Positions 23,535 to 31,565 of a stretch of DNA of 64,000 nt are shown here, piece after piece. Both the position numbers and the translations under genes were made by a program. The stretch is taken from positions 35,597-99,596 of the forward strand of contig NZ_MLYP01000036.1 of NCBI RefSeq assembly GCF_001866645.1, given 5' to 3'. The notes below the pieces were generated by a model, which saw only the letters and a list, made by a program, of their open reading frames with translations, ran no database searches and had not been told where the DNA came from. Position 1 is the stretch's first letter. Each line of letters opens with the position of its first letter. Origin of the DNA: Streptomyces colonosanans (GTDB lineage: Bacteria > Actinomycetota > Actinomycetes > Streptomycetales > Streptomycetaceae).

Positions 23535-25121
23535 TCAGTCGCGGGCGCGGAGGCTGGCTTCTTCGAGGTCGAGTTCTCGCTGGATCCGGCGCCGGGTGGC
23601 GCTGCTGATCTTGTTCGCTTTGTAGAGACGCTGGAGCTCGGCCGCCTCAATGGCGATGAGTGTCCGACGTATCTCTCGGTAGGCGTCGGCAGGACGTGCG
23701 TCGGGGTCGCTGTAGTGGGCGTCTTCGGCCTGGTGGATGCGCGCCTCCAGTTGGCGACGGGCCTGTTTCAAGGCGGCCTCGGCGGCGGCGCCCAGATCCG
23801 CGAGCTGATCCAGATCGCCCAGCTTTTTGAGCTCGTCGAGAGCGGCCTTTGCGATGTGTCGGCGGGTCCGGGCCTCTTCGCGCGCGGAGTGCTCCGGCTC
23901 CAGAGCGATGCCGGAGAGACGGACGACGGGGGCGAGGGTGAACCCCTGGAAGATGAGGGTGAGCGCGACGGTCCCGGTGGTGAGCATGAGGATGAGGGCC
24001 CGGTGCGGCAGCGGCGCCCCTGTGTCGGTGGTCAGGGGGATGGAGAGTGCGGCGGCCAGCGGCATGACGCCTCGGGTGCCTGCCCAGGACAGGACAGCCG
24101 GAACGCGCCAGGAGAGGCGGCTGTCGCCCTCCCTGTGCCGGTAGTGGATCAGGGCGGACAACGGGAAGATCCACAGCAGGCGGATCGCCAGCAGAGTGAA
24201 GACGATCACCGGGACCCACAGCGGCCAGCCGTGCTCGTCGTGCGCGAGCTGACGGACGGTAGAAGGGAGCTCGAGGCCGATGAGAGCGAAGACGACGCTC
24301 TCCAGCAGGAAGGTCACGGTGTCGTAGACGGCGTGGACCTGGAGGCGGACGGGGGCGCTGCTGAGCTTATGGCCGGTACTGCCGAGGACGACCCCGGACA
24401 CGATGACGGCAGTCACGCCGGAGGTGTGCGTATCCTCCGCGATGACGTACGAGGCGTACGGAGTGACCAATGCGATGACGGTCACCAGCATGGGGTCCTC
24501 GGTCCGTCTGCGGATGAGGGTCACCACTCCGGCGACGACCGCGCCGATGAGGGCTCCTCCGCCTGCAAGGATCAGAAACTGCTCGACGGTTCCGCCTACG
24601 GTGACGGCGCTGCCGGAAACCGCGGTGACCACGGCGACCTTGTACAGGACCAGGGACGTGGCATCGTTGAACAGGCTTTCCGCCTGCACCATCGCCTGCA
24701 CGCGCGGTGGGAGAGACAGGCGCCGTCCGAGCGCGGAAACGGCCACGGGGTCAGTGCTGGCCAGGACAGAGCCGAGGATGAACGCGGATACGGTGGTGAG
24801 CGGCGTGATCGCTCGGGCGACGTACCCGACAGCGACGGCCGAGGCGAGGACCAGGCCGAAGACCAGGCCGGTCACAGGCCGCCACACGGTGCGCAGGTCG
24901 CGGACAGAGATTTCCCCTGCCGAGGCGAAGAGCAGCGGCGGCAGCACCAGCACGTTGATCACATGAGGCGGCAGGCGGACCTCGGGAACCCAGGGCATCA
25001 ACCCAACGATCAGACCGGCAACCACCAGGAGCGAAGGGGCGGGCATGCTCCAGTGCCGAGCGCCGGTCGTCACGGCTGTGGCCAGGACCACGAGCAGCAG
25101 GATGACGGTAAGGCCGGTCAT
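23535..25121 (-). CDS. Na+/H+ antiporter (CPA1 family)
   Basis: A 528-residue protein with about twelve membrane segments and a charged C-terminal cytoplasmic tail of about 110 residues with coiled-coil character. The CPA1 ion-binding region is clear: LASTDPVAVSALGRRL, then QAESLFNDATSLVLYK. It exchanges Na+ or K+ for H+ across the cell membrane. ATG 25121 follows GGGGACGTTCC. It is transcribed alone; no regulator adjoins it. Confidence 0.93.
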   Translation of the reverse strand: MTGLTVILLLVVLATAVTTGARHWSMPAPSLLVVAGLIVGLMPWVPEVRLPPHVINVLVLPPLLFASAGEISVRDLRTVWRPVTGLVFGLVLASAVAVGYVARAITPLTTVSAFILGSVLASTDPVAVSALGRRLSLPPRVQAMVQAESLFNDATSLVLYKVAVVTAVSGSAVTVGGTVEQFLILAGGGALIGAVVAGVVTLIRRRTEDPMLVTVIALVTPYASYVIAEDTHTSGVTAVIVSGVVLGSTGHKLSSAPVRLQVHAVYDTVTFLLESVVFALIGLELPSTVRQLAHDEHGWPLWVPVIVFTLLAIRLLWIFPLSALIHYRHREGDSRLSWRVPAVLSWAGTRGVMPLAAALSIPLTTDTGAPLPHRALILMLTTGTVALTLIFQGFTLAPVVRLSGIALEPEHSAREEARTRRHIAKAALDELKKLGDLDQLADLGAAAEAALKQARRQLEARIHQAEDAHYSDPDARPADAYREIRRTLIAIEAAELQRLYKANKISSATRRRIQRELDLEEASLRARD

Positions 25122-25189
25122 GGAACGTCCCCAGTGGGTTACGGCTTGCTACCCCCTCTGACCAGGTGCTTTATCAACGTAACCGACCT

Positions 25190-25340
25190 CGGGCGGTAAT
25201 GCAGCTGCGCCGGACGCGCCCAGCGCCGCCAACCACAGCCGATCCGTCGGCTCGTAGCGCACCGGCCTCGTGAGCTGCCTGCGGGGCCGACGGCGGCCAC
25301 GCGGACGGGCAGGCCGCCGACGCATGATGTCGACGCCGTC
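25190..25340 (-). pseudogene. fragment of an integrase-core transposase (N-terminal region)
   Basis: The minus strand encodes RYEPTDRLWLAAL at 25220-25258, preceded by an Arg-rich stretch (RRRPRRQLTRPV). This matches the conserved region between the first helical domain and the catalytic core of actinobacterial integrase-core (rve) transposases. Nothing of the DDE core follows. The rest of the 344-bp gap 25122-25465 shows no gene. Confidence 0.45.
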
Positions 25341-25465
25341 TTCACGGGGACAATGCACGGGCGTGAGGAGGGCCAGGGGCCGGCCCGGCGCATCCTGCAC
25401 ACCCGCTCCAACCTGGGCGGACGAGGTTTTCGTCAAGGGCAGCGTCGGTCCGGCCGGTCCTGCGC

Positions 25466-26659
25466 TCAGCGGACGTACCGGGCCAGGCCCGTCGCCTTGG
25501 CCATCAGCCACTCGAGTGGCCCACGCTGTTGGAAGCGCGACCAGATGGTTGCGAACACCATGGCGACCACGATGAAGCCGAGCAGAACGTGCAGGGGCGA
25601 TCCGGGCAGTTCGTCGATGCCCAGGAGCTGGATGGCGACGAGGTGGAAGACGTACGCGGTCATCGACATGGAACCGACTGCGATGACCGGCCGGGCCAGG
25701 GACCGGAGCCGTGGGAAGGCGTCCGTCGCGGCCAGACACGCGGTCACGACCATGATCGCCACACCCGTGTTGCCCAGGATCGACAGGGTGGTCTCACTGT
25801 GCGGGGAAGCAGCCAGCAGCCAGGCGGGGGTGTCCCCGGACGGATAACCCGCGGTGTCGGACCACCACACGCTCGCCCCATCCCCGGTCGACGTCGACGC
25901 GCCGATGGCGTTGGCAACGCCGGGAAAGAGGTGCAGCGCCAGCCAGGAGCCTCCGTAGCCGGTGATCGTGAGGGCGGCACCCGTGAGGGCCAGGCGTGTC
26001 CGGACGGCGGTGGCAGCCAGGTCCAGGCGGGCCACGGCCATACCGGCGATCACGAACGGGATCCAGGTCAGGGCCGGGTAGGCGCCGGTGAAGAGCAGCG
26101 AGACGATGCCGTCGGGCTCACCGGGCGAGCGGACGGCGCTGTCGCCGAGCGCCTGCTGCACGACGTAGAGCACCTGGGGCAGGACGAGGGCCGTTCCCAC
26201 GGCGATCGCCGCCAAGGGGCCGGCGTCGAGCCGGTACAGCGGTAGTACGAGCAGGAAGTACAGGCCGTAGAAGGCAAGGATCACATCGACTGGGGTGCCG
26301 CTCATGGTCAGCCAGGTGCCCAGGGCCAGGAGGATCGCGGCCCGGATCACCACCTTGGCCACTGCCTGGCGCCCGGCCCGCCCCGTCTTCGGCGCCCCGC
26401 GTCCGGTGATGAGCACAACGGCGAAGCCCGCCAGGAAGGCGAAGAGCGCGGAGGATCTACCGTGGGCCAGCTCCATCACGAAGCCAGTCACCCCGCCCTC
26501 GTCAGGGTCGGGCCCCACATGAGCCGCGTACATGCCGAATACCGCCAGTCCGCGGGCCAGGTCAAGCCCGATGAGCCGGCCCGCCTGTGCCTTCCCGCCG
26601 TCGCGCACGGGGGCCGGGGCGTCTACCGCAGGAGCTGCGACGTCTGTGTACTGAGTCAT
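25466..26659 (-). CDS. DUF418/acyltransferase-like membrane protein
   Basis: A 397-residue polytopic membrane protein. It opens with GLDLARGLAVFGMYAAHVGP, then HGRSSALFAFLAGFAVVL, the pattern of DUF418/heparan-glucosaminide-acetyltransferase-related proteins, and ends with the typical AYVFHLVAIQLLG and a WSRFQQRGPLEWLM tail. The start ATG 26659 has GGAAGG five bases upstream. Members are thought to transfer acyl groups across the membrane, but none near this branch has a firm function. Confidence 0.85.
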   Translation of the reverse strand: MTQYTDVAAPAVDAPAPVRDGGKAQAGRLIGLDLARGLAVFGMYAAHVGPDPDEGGVTGFVMELAHGRSSALFAFLAGFAVVLITGRGAPKTGRAGRQAVAKVVIRAAILLALGTWLTMSGTPVDVILAFYGLYFLLVLPLYRLDAGPLAAIAVGTALVLPQVLYVVQQALGDSAVRSPGEPDGIVSLLFTGAYPALTWIPFVIAGMAVARLDLAATAVRTRLALTGAALTITGYGGSWLALHLFPGVANAIGASTSTGDGASVWWSDTAGYPSGDTPAWLLAASPHSETTLSILGNTGVAIMVVTACLAATDAFPRLRSLARPVIAVGSMSMTAYVFHLVAIQLLGIDELPGSPLHVLLGFIVVAMVFATIWSRFQQRGPLEWLMAKATGLARYVR

Positions 26660-26893
26660 GCCTTCCAGGTTTGAGAGTGGGGTGATCGCCGGGTATCCGG
26701 CAGATGTCCGGGCCGCCCTCGCCATCCGGCGGAGGCCCACCTGCCGGTTATCTGGAGCCGCTGCTCGCGGAGCCGCCCCGGTCGTCCGGGGCTTTGGGCT
26801 CGGTGCAGCAGTGCAGCAGGTGTGGACAGTCATCGGTGTATGTCGTTCGAATGTAGCCGACGGCCGCGATACAGACTGTGGGGCAGAACACAT

Positions 26894-26980
26894 GTGACCC
26901 GGATCGCGGCGGTGGACGACGAGGCAGCGTTCCGATCCGGCTTCCGGCTCATCCCCGACGCGGCCGACGATATCCAGTAG
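26894..26980 (+). pseudogene. response-regulator N-terminus remnant
   Basis: GTG 26894 opens a 28-codon frame VTRIAAVDDEAAFRSGFRLI followed by PDAADDIQ and a TAG. This is the first strand and helix of a NarL-type receiver domain, including the acidic pair DD(E). Everything after is lost. It lies 110 bp from a MITE copy. No other gene is visible between 26660 and 27569. Confidence 0.45.
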
Positions 26981-27089
26981 AGCTCGCAGTCAGAGTCACC
27001 CTTGCGCGGCCGCGACCGTATCGTCAGTGGTCCACTCGCAGCGCTCGAGACCCTGCGTCCCGCACACCATCTCCCACCCAGTGCCCCAA

Positions 27090-27203
27090 CAGGCAACGTT
27101 CGCCCCGTCGCGACGCCCGGCACGCCTCCCCCAAACTCTTCGAAAAGGGGGGACCCCCAGAGCACGCGCCGAACACCGCTCCTTGACAGGCGAACGTTGC
27201 CTG
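27090..27203. mobile_element. MITE-like palindromic element, copy 2
   Basis: Perfect 15-bp terminal inverted repeats (CAGGCAACGTTCGCC at 27090-27104, complement at 27189-27203) enclose 84 bp. The next bases CCGTCGCGACGCCCG, the central CTCTTCGA hairpin and the inner motif CGCTCCTTGAC closely match copy 1 at 1029-1250. Copy 1 has about 110 extra bases in the middle. No clear target duplication remains. Confidence 0.8.
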
Positions 27204-27569
27204 CCGGGACAGCACAACTAGGCCGTCCAGAGGCATCCGGATGGTGATCCGACGGATTACCGCGGACGATGGTGCTCGAGCCCGAGCCCCCGGGCAGCGC
27301 CGGGATTCCTGGGTCCGCCGCGGGGGTCGGAAATCCGCGACGCACCGCGAGGTACGTGCCGCAGGAATTCGGCAGGGGGCTTGTCGGAGGGCGCTTGCCC
27401 CGTTCAGTGCCTCAGTGACGGTCGAAGGAGACAACCCCGTGGGTTCTCTTGGCATACGCCGGTGCCGACCGGCGGGACTTCTCCCGGTCGGCTTGGGTGC
27501 GCATCCGGTCGCAGTCGGTCGGCACGGTCGGCGCATGGCGTGCGGCCTGCGGCCAAAAGAGGTGATCAC

Positions 27570-28853
27570 GTGAGGACTCCCTCCAAGTCCGCCACCACCA
27601 CCCGCCTGCGTGCACAACGGAACCTGGCGAAAAACAGACGGTCGCGGGTCTCCATGGTGGTGATCCTGCTGGTCCTCCTTCTGACTACCGGGTTGCTCAG
27701 CCGGTTCGGCGTCGAAGACTTCAGCGGGGCCCTGACCTTCCCCGGTCGCATCACCGGTGCCGTCCTCATCGTGGTCGCGTTCACCACGTTGCTGGGCGCT
27801 GCCGCGGTCGTGGACCACTGGGTCTGGCACAGCTTCCCCTACTCGGGACTGGTGGCGCTGATCGGCGCATTCGCGGCCTTGTTGACCAACATCCTGCTCC
27901 TGGCCGACATACTGAAGAACGGCGATTCCGTGGCCTACCCGGTGCTGGTCGGCGCGCTCACGGCGGGCTCGGCGTGGGCTGTCTTCGCGGTGTGGCGCAC
28001 ATCGGTCGTGATCCCCGCCCCGAAGCGGGTGGCCGCGGCACTGATCCTCTCCTCCGTCATCGCGATAGCCAATTTCGGCTACCAGAACCTCTACCAGCCG
28101 TCCCAGCACGAGGTCAGGCCTGTCATCAAGTTGACCACGGGCAACCCTGTGACGAGTCAGGACCACAAGGCATTCTCAGTTCCGGTCGACATCACGCTTG
28201 AGAACCGCAACGATGCGCGTTTCTACGTGCTCGGCACCGAATTCCACGCCATGGCGCAACGGGTGCCGCTCAGTTCGAAGGACCGGCTCCGCCAGCAGTG
28301 GCGGGCTGATGCCGAGCAGTGGACCAAATACCAGGAGATCAACCCGCTCTCCCGTAGGGAGATTCACCAACCCGGCGAGCTGATCGAGGCGCAACCGTGG
28401 CTTCCCACCGGACAGTGGATCGAGGCGAACGACACCTTCTCCACCCGGATGGTTGTGCAACTGCCCATGGACACGCCATACGATCAGGTAGCGTTCTACG
28501 CCAGCGCAAGTCTCGCACACAAGGACCGCGTCATCCTGAAGCAAATCGATTTCCAGGGTTACTCCTGGCGCGGCGGCAAAGTGCCCCCATGGATGAACAC
28601 GAAGGAAACCGACTCCCTCATCTATCGCGGCAGATTGCACGAAAACAACGCGATCGACGAGCACACGAGGGTCCCTCGCTTCGTAACTGTCTATTGGACC
28701 TTCGGCGCGCAGGGCGCGGGCATACGGGAAACCATCACGCGTCACGGCAGCGAAGACCACACCCAGGCGGAGTTGGTGAGCCGGTACGGTCTTGTCGACG
28801 TCCTGACGGGCCCGATCGAACGAACCCTGTGGGACATCAAGAGCCGGCGATGA
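27570..28853 (+). CDS. hypothetical membrane protein with external domain
   Basis: A 427-residue protein. A basic N-terminus (about 1-28) is followed by four membrane segments (about 29-50, 60-82, 88-110, 118-150) and a fifth near 158-175. A soluble C-terminal domain of about 250 residues, probably outside the cell, lacks cysteines and any motif I recognise. GTG 27570 has an excellent ribosome site (AGAGGTGAT). Its last 17 bases overlap, tail to tail, the cyclase gene of the lasso locus. A role in export or immunity for that locus is conceivable only from position. Confidence 0.7.
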   Translation: MRTPSKSATTTRLRAQRNLAKNRRSRVSMVVILLVLLLTTGLLSRFGVEDFSGALTFPGRITGAVLIVVAFTTLLGAAAVVDHWVWHSFPYSGLVALIGAFAALLTNILLLADILKNGDSVAYPVLVGALTAGSAWAVFAVWRTSVVIPAPKRVAAALILSSVIAIANFGYQNLYQPSQHEVRPVIKLTTGNPVTSQDHKAFSVPVDITLENRNDARFYVLGTEFHAMAQRVPLSSKDRLRQQWRADAEQWTKYQEINPLSRREIHQPGELIEAQPWLPTGQWIEANDTFSTRMVVQLPMDTPYDQVAFYASASLAHKDRVILKQIDFQGYSWRGGKVPPWMNTKETDSLIYRGRLHENNAIDEHTRVPRFVTVYWTFGAQGAGIRETITRHGSEDHTQAELVSRYGLVDVLTGPIERTLWDIKSRR

Positions 28854-30657
28854 CCGGCACGGCCGCGCCGAGTGCGGGGGGACGCCGGTCCAGTCGCTCC
28901 AGCCACACCACCAGGGCGAGCGAGCTGTTGAGACGATCCCAGGCGTACGCGTCCCCTAGGCCGAGTTGAGCCTCCCCCACCGCCTGGCACAGCGTGTCGA
29001 TGTTGAACATCTCCGCAGTCAGCGGATGCCTGGCGGAGTGGCAGAGGTCGAGAAGTTCGTTGCCGTGTGTCCGCAGGCCGCGGGCGTAGAGCTCGTTGAA
29101 CGGAACCTTGACCACCCGGCCGCGGATCCCGGGCGGGAGCAGATCTGCCATGGCCTCGCGCAGAACCGCCTTCGGGCGGCCCGGATGGAACGTCGCGTCG
29201 GCGGGGAGGCGGCGCATCGTGGCGATGACCTCCGGGTCGAGGAATGGATGCGAGAGGACGAATCCGTCCTGCGGTGCACGGTTCCAGGACAGCGGGTCGG
29301 GGGCGGCAACGTAATTGGCAGCGTCGTAGCGGGACTGTTCCGGTGTGCGCCCGAACACGAAGCGGCTCTCCGCGATGCTGGCCTCGCGGTAGCCGTGCGC
29401 CCGCGCGAATTCGGATCGCAGCCATGGGGGGCGGGCGAAGTTGCCGAGGCCGCCGAGCACCGTTCCGCGGCCGTGGACGAGTGCTGTGACCCGTTCGGCT
29501 GCCAGCGGAAGAGCCGGCTGCACTACGTAGGCGGAGACGACGTCCCACAAGCCCCGCTCACTGCCCACGGCCCAGGCGCGTGCCTGCTTCGCCAGCCGCC
29601 GGAGTTGTGCTGTGCGGGCCAGCCTATGCAGGTGGAACGGGTTGACGTCGACGATCGGATCGGCCCCGCAGCCGGTCAGGAGGGTGTCACAGCCCAGTTC
29701 CGCCGCAGCGGCATGCAGCCTGCTCCAGAACGGGGCACGGAAGGCGTGCGCGTGAGGCTCGTCCGTGTCCCCCGCGTGGTGCTGGAAGTCGTCGAAGTCG
29801 GCCACGTCGTCGACGTCGACGATCATCGGGCGGGCTGCGGGTGCGTGACGGCGGATCGCCTCCATCGCCTCGTCGAGGTACGGCTGTTCCCCTGCCAGTT
29901 CTCCCCTGCCGAAGCGTCCGGCGAGCAGGACGAGTTCCCCCAGGTGGCCCTGTCCCGCGGCCAGCTGACGTGCTGCGAGCAACGCGACGCTGGTGGAGTC
30001 GGTGCCGCCGGAGACGTGGCATGCGGTCATCCTGCCCACACGGCACCGGACAGCGCTCTCCAGTGCGAGGCGCAGGTCCTTCGCCGCCCCACCGAAGTGG
30101 GGTCCGTCTGCTGCCGGTACCGATGGCTCGTGGGCCTGACGGCCGCGGCGCATCACCCGACCGTGCATCTCCCCGGTGATCGACAGTTCCACCACCTCGC
30201 CGCCAAGGACACGGTGTACCGCGACGAACGGGGTGAGTTCCCAGTGCGGTTGCGCCATGTTCCCGGTCAGGTAGCGGCAGAAGTAGCGACGTTCCAGCTC
30301 TGCGATGTCGCCCAGGCAGCGTGCCGAGGTACTCACCGCGGTCACACGGCCACCGGACTCCCTGAAGAACAGGGGGATACGTGCCTGCGCGTCCCGCACC
30401 AGCAGAACCCGGTCGCGGCACACCAGGACGGCCGCATAGTCGCCGATCGGCAGACGAGGTACGGCTCCCGGTCGGCCGAAGTCCTCGAGGAGGCCGCGTG
30501 CGCCCGCCACACGGTCACGGACCGAGCCGACCCAGCCGACGACCGCCGCGGTGCCGGCATCTGAGGAGACCGTCGTCACGAGTCCCTGCCGCGCCATGGC
30601 CTCGGCTGTCCAAAGCTTCGGTGCGCCCCCGACCCACGCGAGGCGGAGCGCTTCCAT
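28837..30657 (-). CDS. lasso-peptide cyclase, asparagine-synthetase-like (C protein)
   Basis: A 606-residue protein with an N-terminal class-II-amidotransferase-like domain (about 1-170) and an ATP-pyrophosphatase domain. The PP-loop SGGTDSTS is at 216-223, TLLTGCGADP near 350, and the late helix RPKAVLREAMADLLPPGIRG. In lasso pathways this enzyme adenylates the Asp/Glu side chain of the core and closes the ring with the N-terminal amine. It starts one base after the stop of the B gene (TGACATG), so the two are coupled. The usual GDGGDE-type loop reads GCGADP, a notable change. An ordinary asparagine synthetase is less likely given the neighbours. Confidence 0.85.
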   Translation of the reverse strand: MEALRLAWVGGAPKLWTAEAMARQGLVTTVSSDAGTAAVVGWVGSVRDRVAGARGLLEDFGRPGAVPRLPIGDYAAVLVCRDRVLLVRDAQARIPLFFRESGGRVTAVSTSARCLGDIAELERRYFCRYLTGNMAQPHWELTPFVAVHRVLGGEVVELSITGEMHGRVMRRGRQAHEPSVPAADGPHFGGAAKDLRLALESAVRCRVGRMTACHVSGGTDSTSVALLAARQLAAGQGHLGELVLLAGRFGRGELAGEQPYLDEAMEAIRRHAPAARPMIVDVDDVADFDDFQHHAGDTDEPHAHAFRAPFWSRLHAAAAELGCDTLLTGCGADPIVDVNPFHLHRLARTAQLRRLAKQARAWAVGSERGLWDVVSAYVVQPALPLAAERVTALVHGRGTVLGGLGNFARPPWLRSEFARAHGYREASIAESRFVFGRTPEQSRYDAANYVAAPDPLSWNRAPQDGFVLSHPFLDPEVIATMRRLPADATFHPGRPKAVLREAMADLLPPGIRGRVVKVPFNELYARGLRTHGNELLDLCHSARHPLTAEMFNIDTLCQAVGEAQLGLGDAYAWDRLNSSLALVVWLERLDRRPPALGAAVPVIAGS

Positions 30658-30658
30658 G

Positions 30659-31279
30659 TCACGGTCCTCCGCAGCCGATCGAGAGCACCGGCGTGAAGGC
30701 GTGCCCTCGCGGATCGGCGTCAGGGATGCACAGGCCGGCCGAAGACGTCCAGGCGTGCAAGGCGAACGGGTGCTCGCGCACACCGACGTGAAGCACGGCC
30801 TTCAGGCCGCGCCGCCGCAGCAGGACAAAGGCCGTCACGGCCTCGGCCTTGCAGTCGTCGTTGACGAACCAGCTTCTGCGGCCGTGTGATTGCAGTGCCT
30901 GCTTCAGCCGCATGACGTCCTCGGCTGAGGGGAGGTCCGCACGTGCGTAATCGGGGGCTGCCAAGGACAGCAGCCGAAGGACGCGCCCGAATCCCATGGT
31001 CCGGATCAGCAGGTGCACTCCACGCAACCAGAGCCCGACCTCGACGCGCGGATGCGTCTTTCGGCGGGTCGCACACCCGGCGCGAACGAGACCCGTGACG
31101 AGTTCCGCGCGTTCCTCGGAGCTTCCGTCAGCGAACTTCTGGACGTCTGCCGTCGCCATTCCGAGAAAGCGCGTCCGCCTCCAGTCCGCAATCAACGCTC
31201 CGCTGGACATCCTGGTGACACGGCAATGCGGTGACAGGATCCGCGCCATGACCACCAGGGCATCGGTGTCCTCTGCCAC
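30659..31279 (-). CDS. lasso-peptide B protein: fused leader-binding domain and leader peptidase
   Basis: A 206-residue protein. Residues 80-206 are the transglutaminase-like cysteine protease (B2): Cys143 in DDCKAEAVTAFVLLRRRG, His175 in FALHAW and Asp187/189 in CIPDADP form the catalytic set. Residues 15-72 look like a PqqD/RRE-type leader-binding domain (GALIADWRRTRFLGMA, then a helical ELVTGLVRAG), so B1 and B2 appear fused as in McjB; this part is weaker. GTG 31279 has GGAGG seven bases upstream and lies 54 bases after the precursor stop. It removes the leader so the cyclase can act. Confidence 0.83.
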   Translation of the reverse strand: MAEDTDALVVMARILSPHCRVTRMSSGALIADWRRTRFLGMATADVQKFADGSSEERAELVTGLVRAGCATRRKTHPRVEVGLWLRGVHLLIRTMGFGRVLRLLSLAAPDYARADLPSAEDVMRLKQALQSHGRRSWFVNDDCKAEAVTAFVLLRRRGLKAVLHVGVREHPFALHAWTSSAGLCIPDADPRGHAFTPVLSIGCGGP

Positions 31280-31333
31280 CGCACATCCTCCAAGGTCGGC
31301 CCGTCGACAGCGCCTTCGCGGCAGCGGACGGTG

Positions 31334-31450
31334 TCAGGACTGGTATCCGTGACCGTCGTAGAAGCCGCCGCTGAAGCCCCGGATGAGTCGGCCGTTTCCG
31401 AGAAGAACAAGCCGATGCGGCCTGCCACGCCGCAGCAGTCGGAAAAACAT
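31334..31450 (-). CDS. putative lasso-peptide precursor (A peptide)
   Basis: A 38-residue frame with an ideal ribosome site (GGAGGTAGCG before ATG 31450), first in line before the B and C genes. The leader is basic and hydrophobic: MFFRLLRRGRPHRLVLLGNG then RLIR, 24 residues. The inferred core is GFSGGFYDGHGYQS. With cleavage after Arg24, Gly1 can bond to Asp8 to give an eight-membered ring and a six-residue tail with Tyr12 as possible plug. No other Gly in the peptide has an acidic residue at position 7-9. The leader lacks the usual Tyr-x-x-Pro motif and the Thr at -2, so it is non-standard. Confidence 0.7.
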   Translation of the reverse strand: MFFRLLRRGRPHRLVLLGNGRLIRGFSGGFYDGHGYQS

Positions 31451-31480
31451 CGCTACCTCCAGGATTCAGGCAACGTCGGT

Positions 31481-31515
31481 CGATTCCACGCTACTCTGCC
31501 CTGGATGGCCCGCAA
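31481..31515 (-). promoter_or_regulatory. possible promoter of the lasso operon
   Basis: On the minus strand TTGCGG (31515-31510) and TAGCGT (31493-31488) are spaced by 16 bases, about 38 bases upstream of the precursor ATG. Read-through from the phosphoesterase gene on the same strand is also possible, since no strong terminator is seen in 31451-31565. Confidence 0.3.
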
Positions 31516-31565
31516 CCGGACTGCCGAGTGCGTGCTGGGTGCGGCGTCCTTGCTGAGTTTGTTCC

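Noticed and set aside
29096..30564. Long plus-strand frames opposite the lasso cyclase.
   Set aside because: Shadows of the cyclase; the minus-strand protein has clear motifs.
31192..31428. A 78-codon minus-strand frame covering the precursor region in another frame.
   Set aside because: It has no good ribosome site and its text is not family-like, whereas the 38-codon frame has GGAGG and a plausible core.
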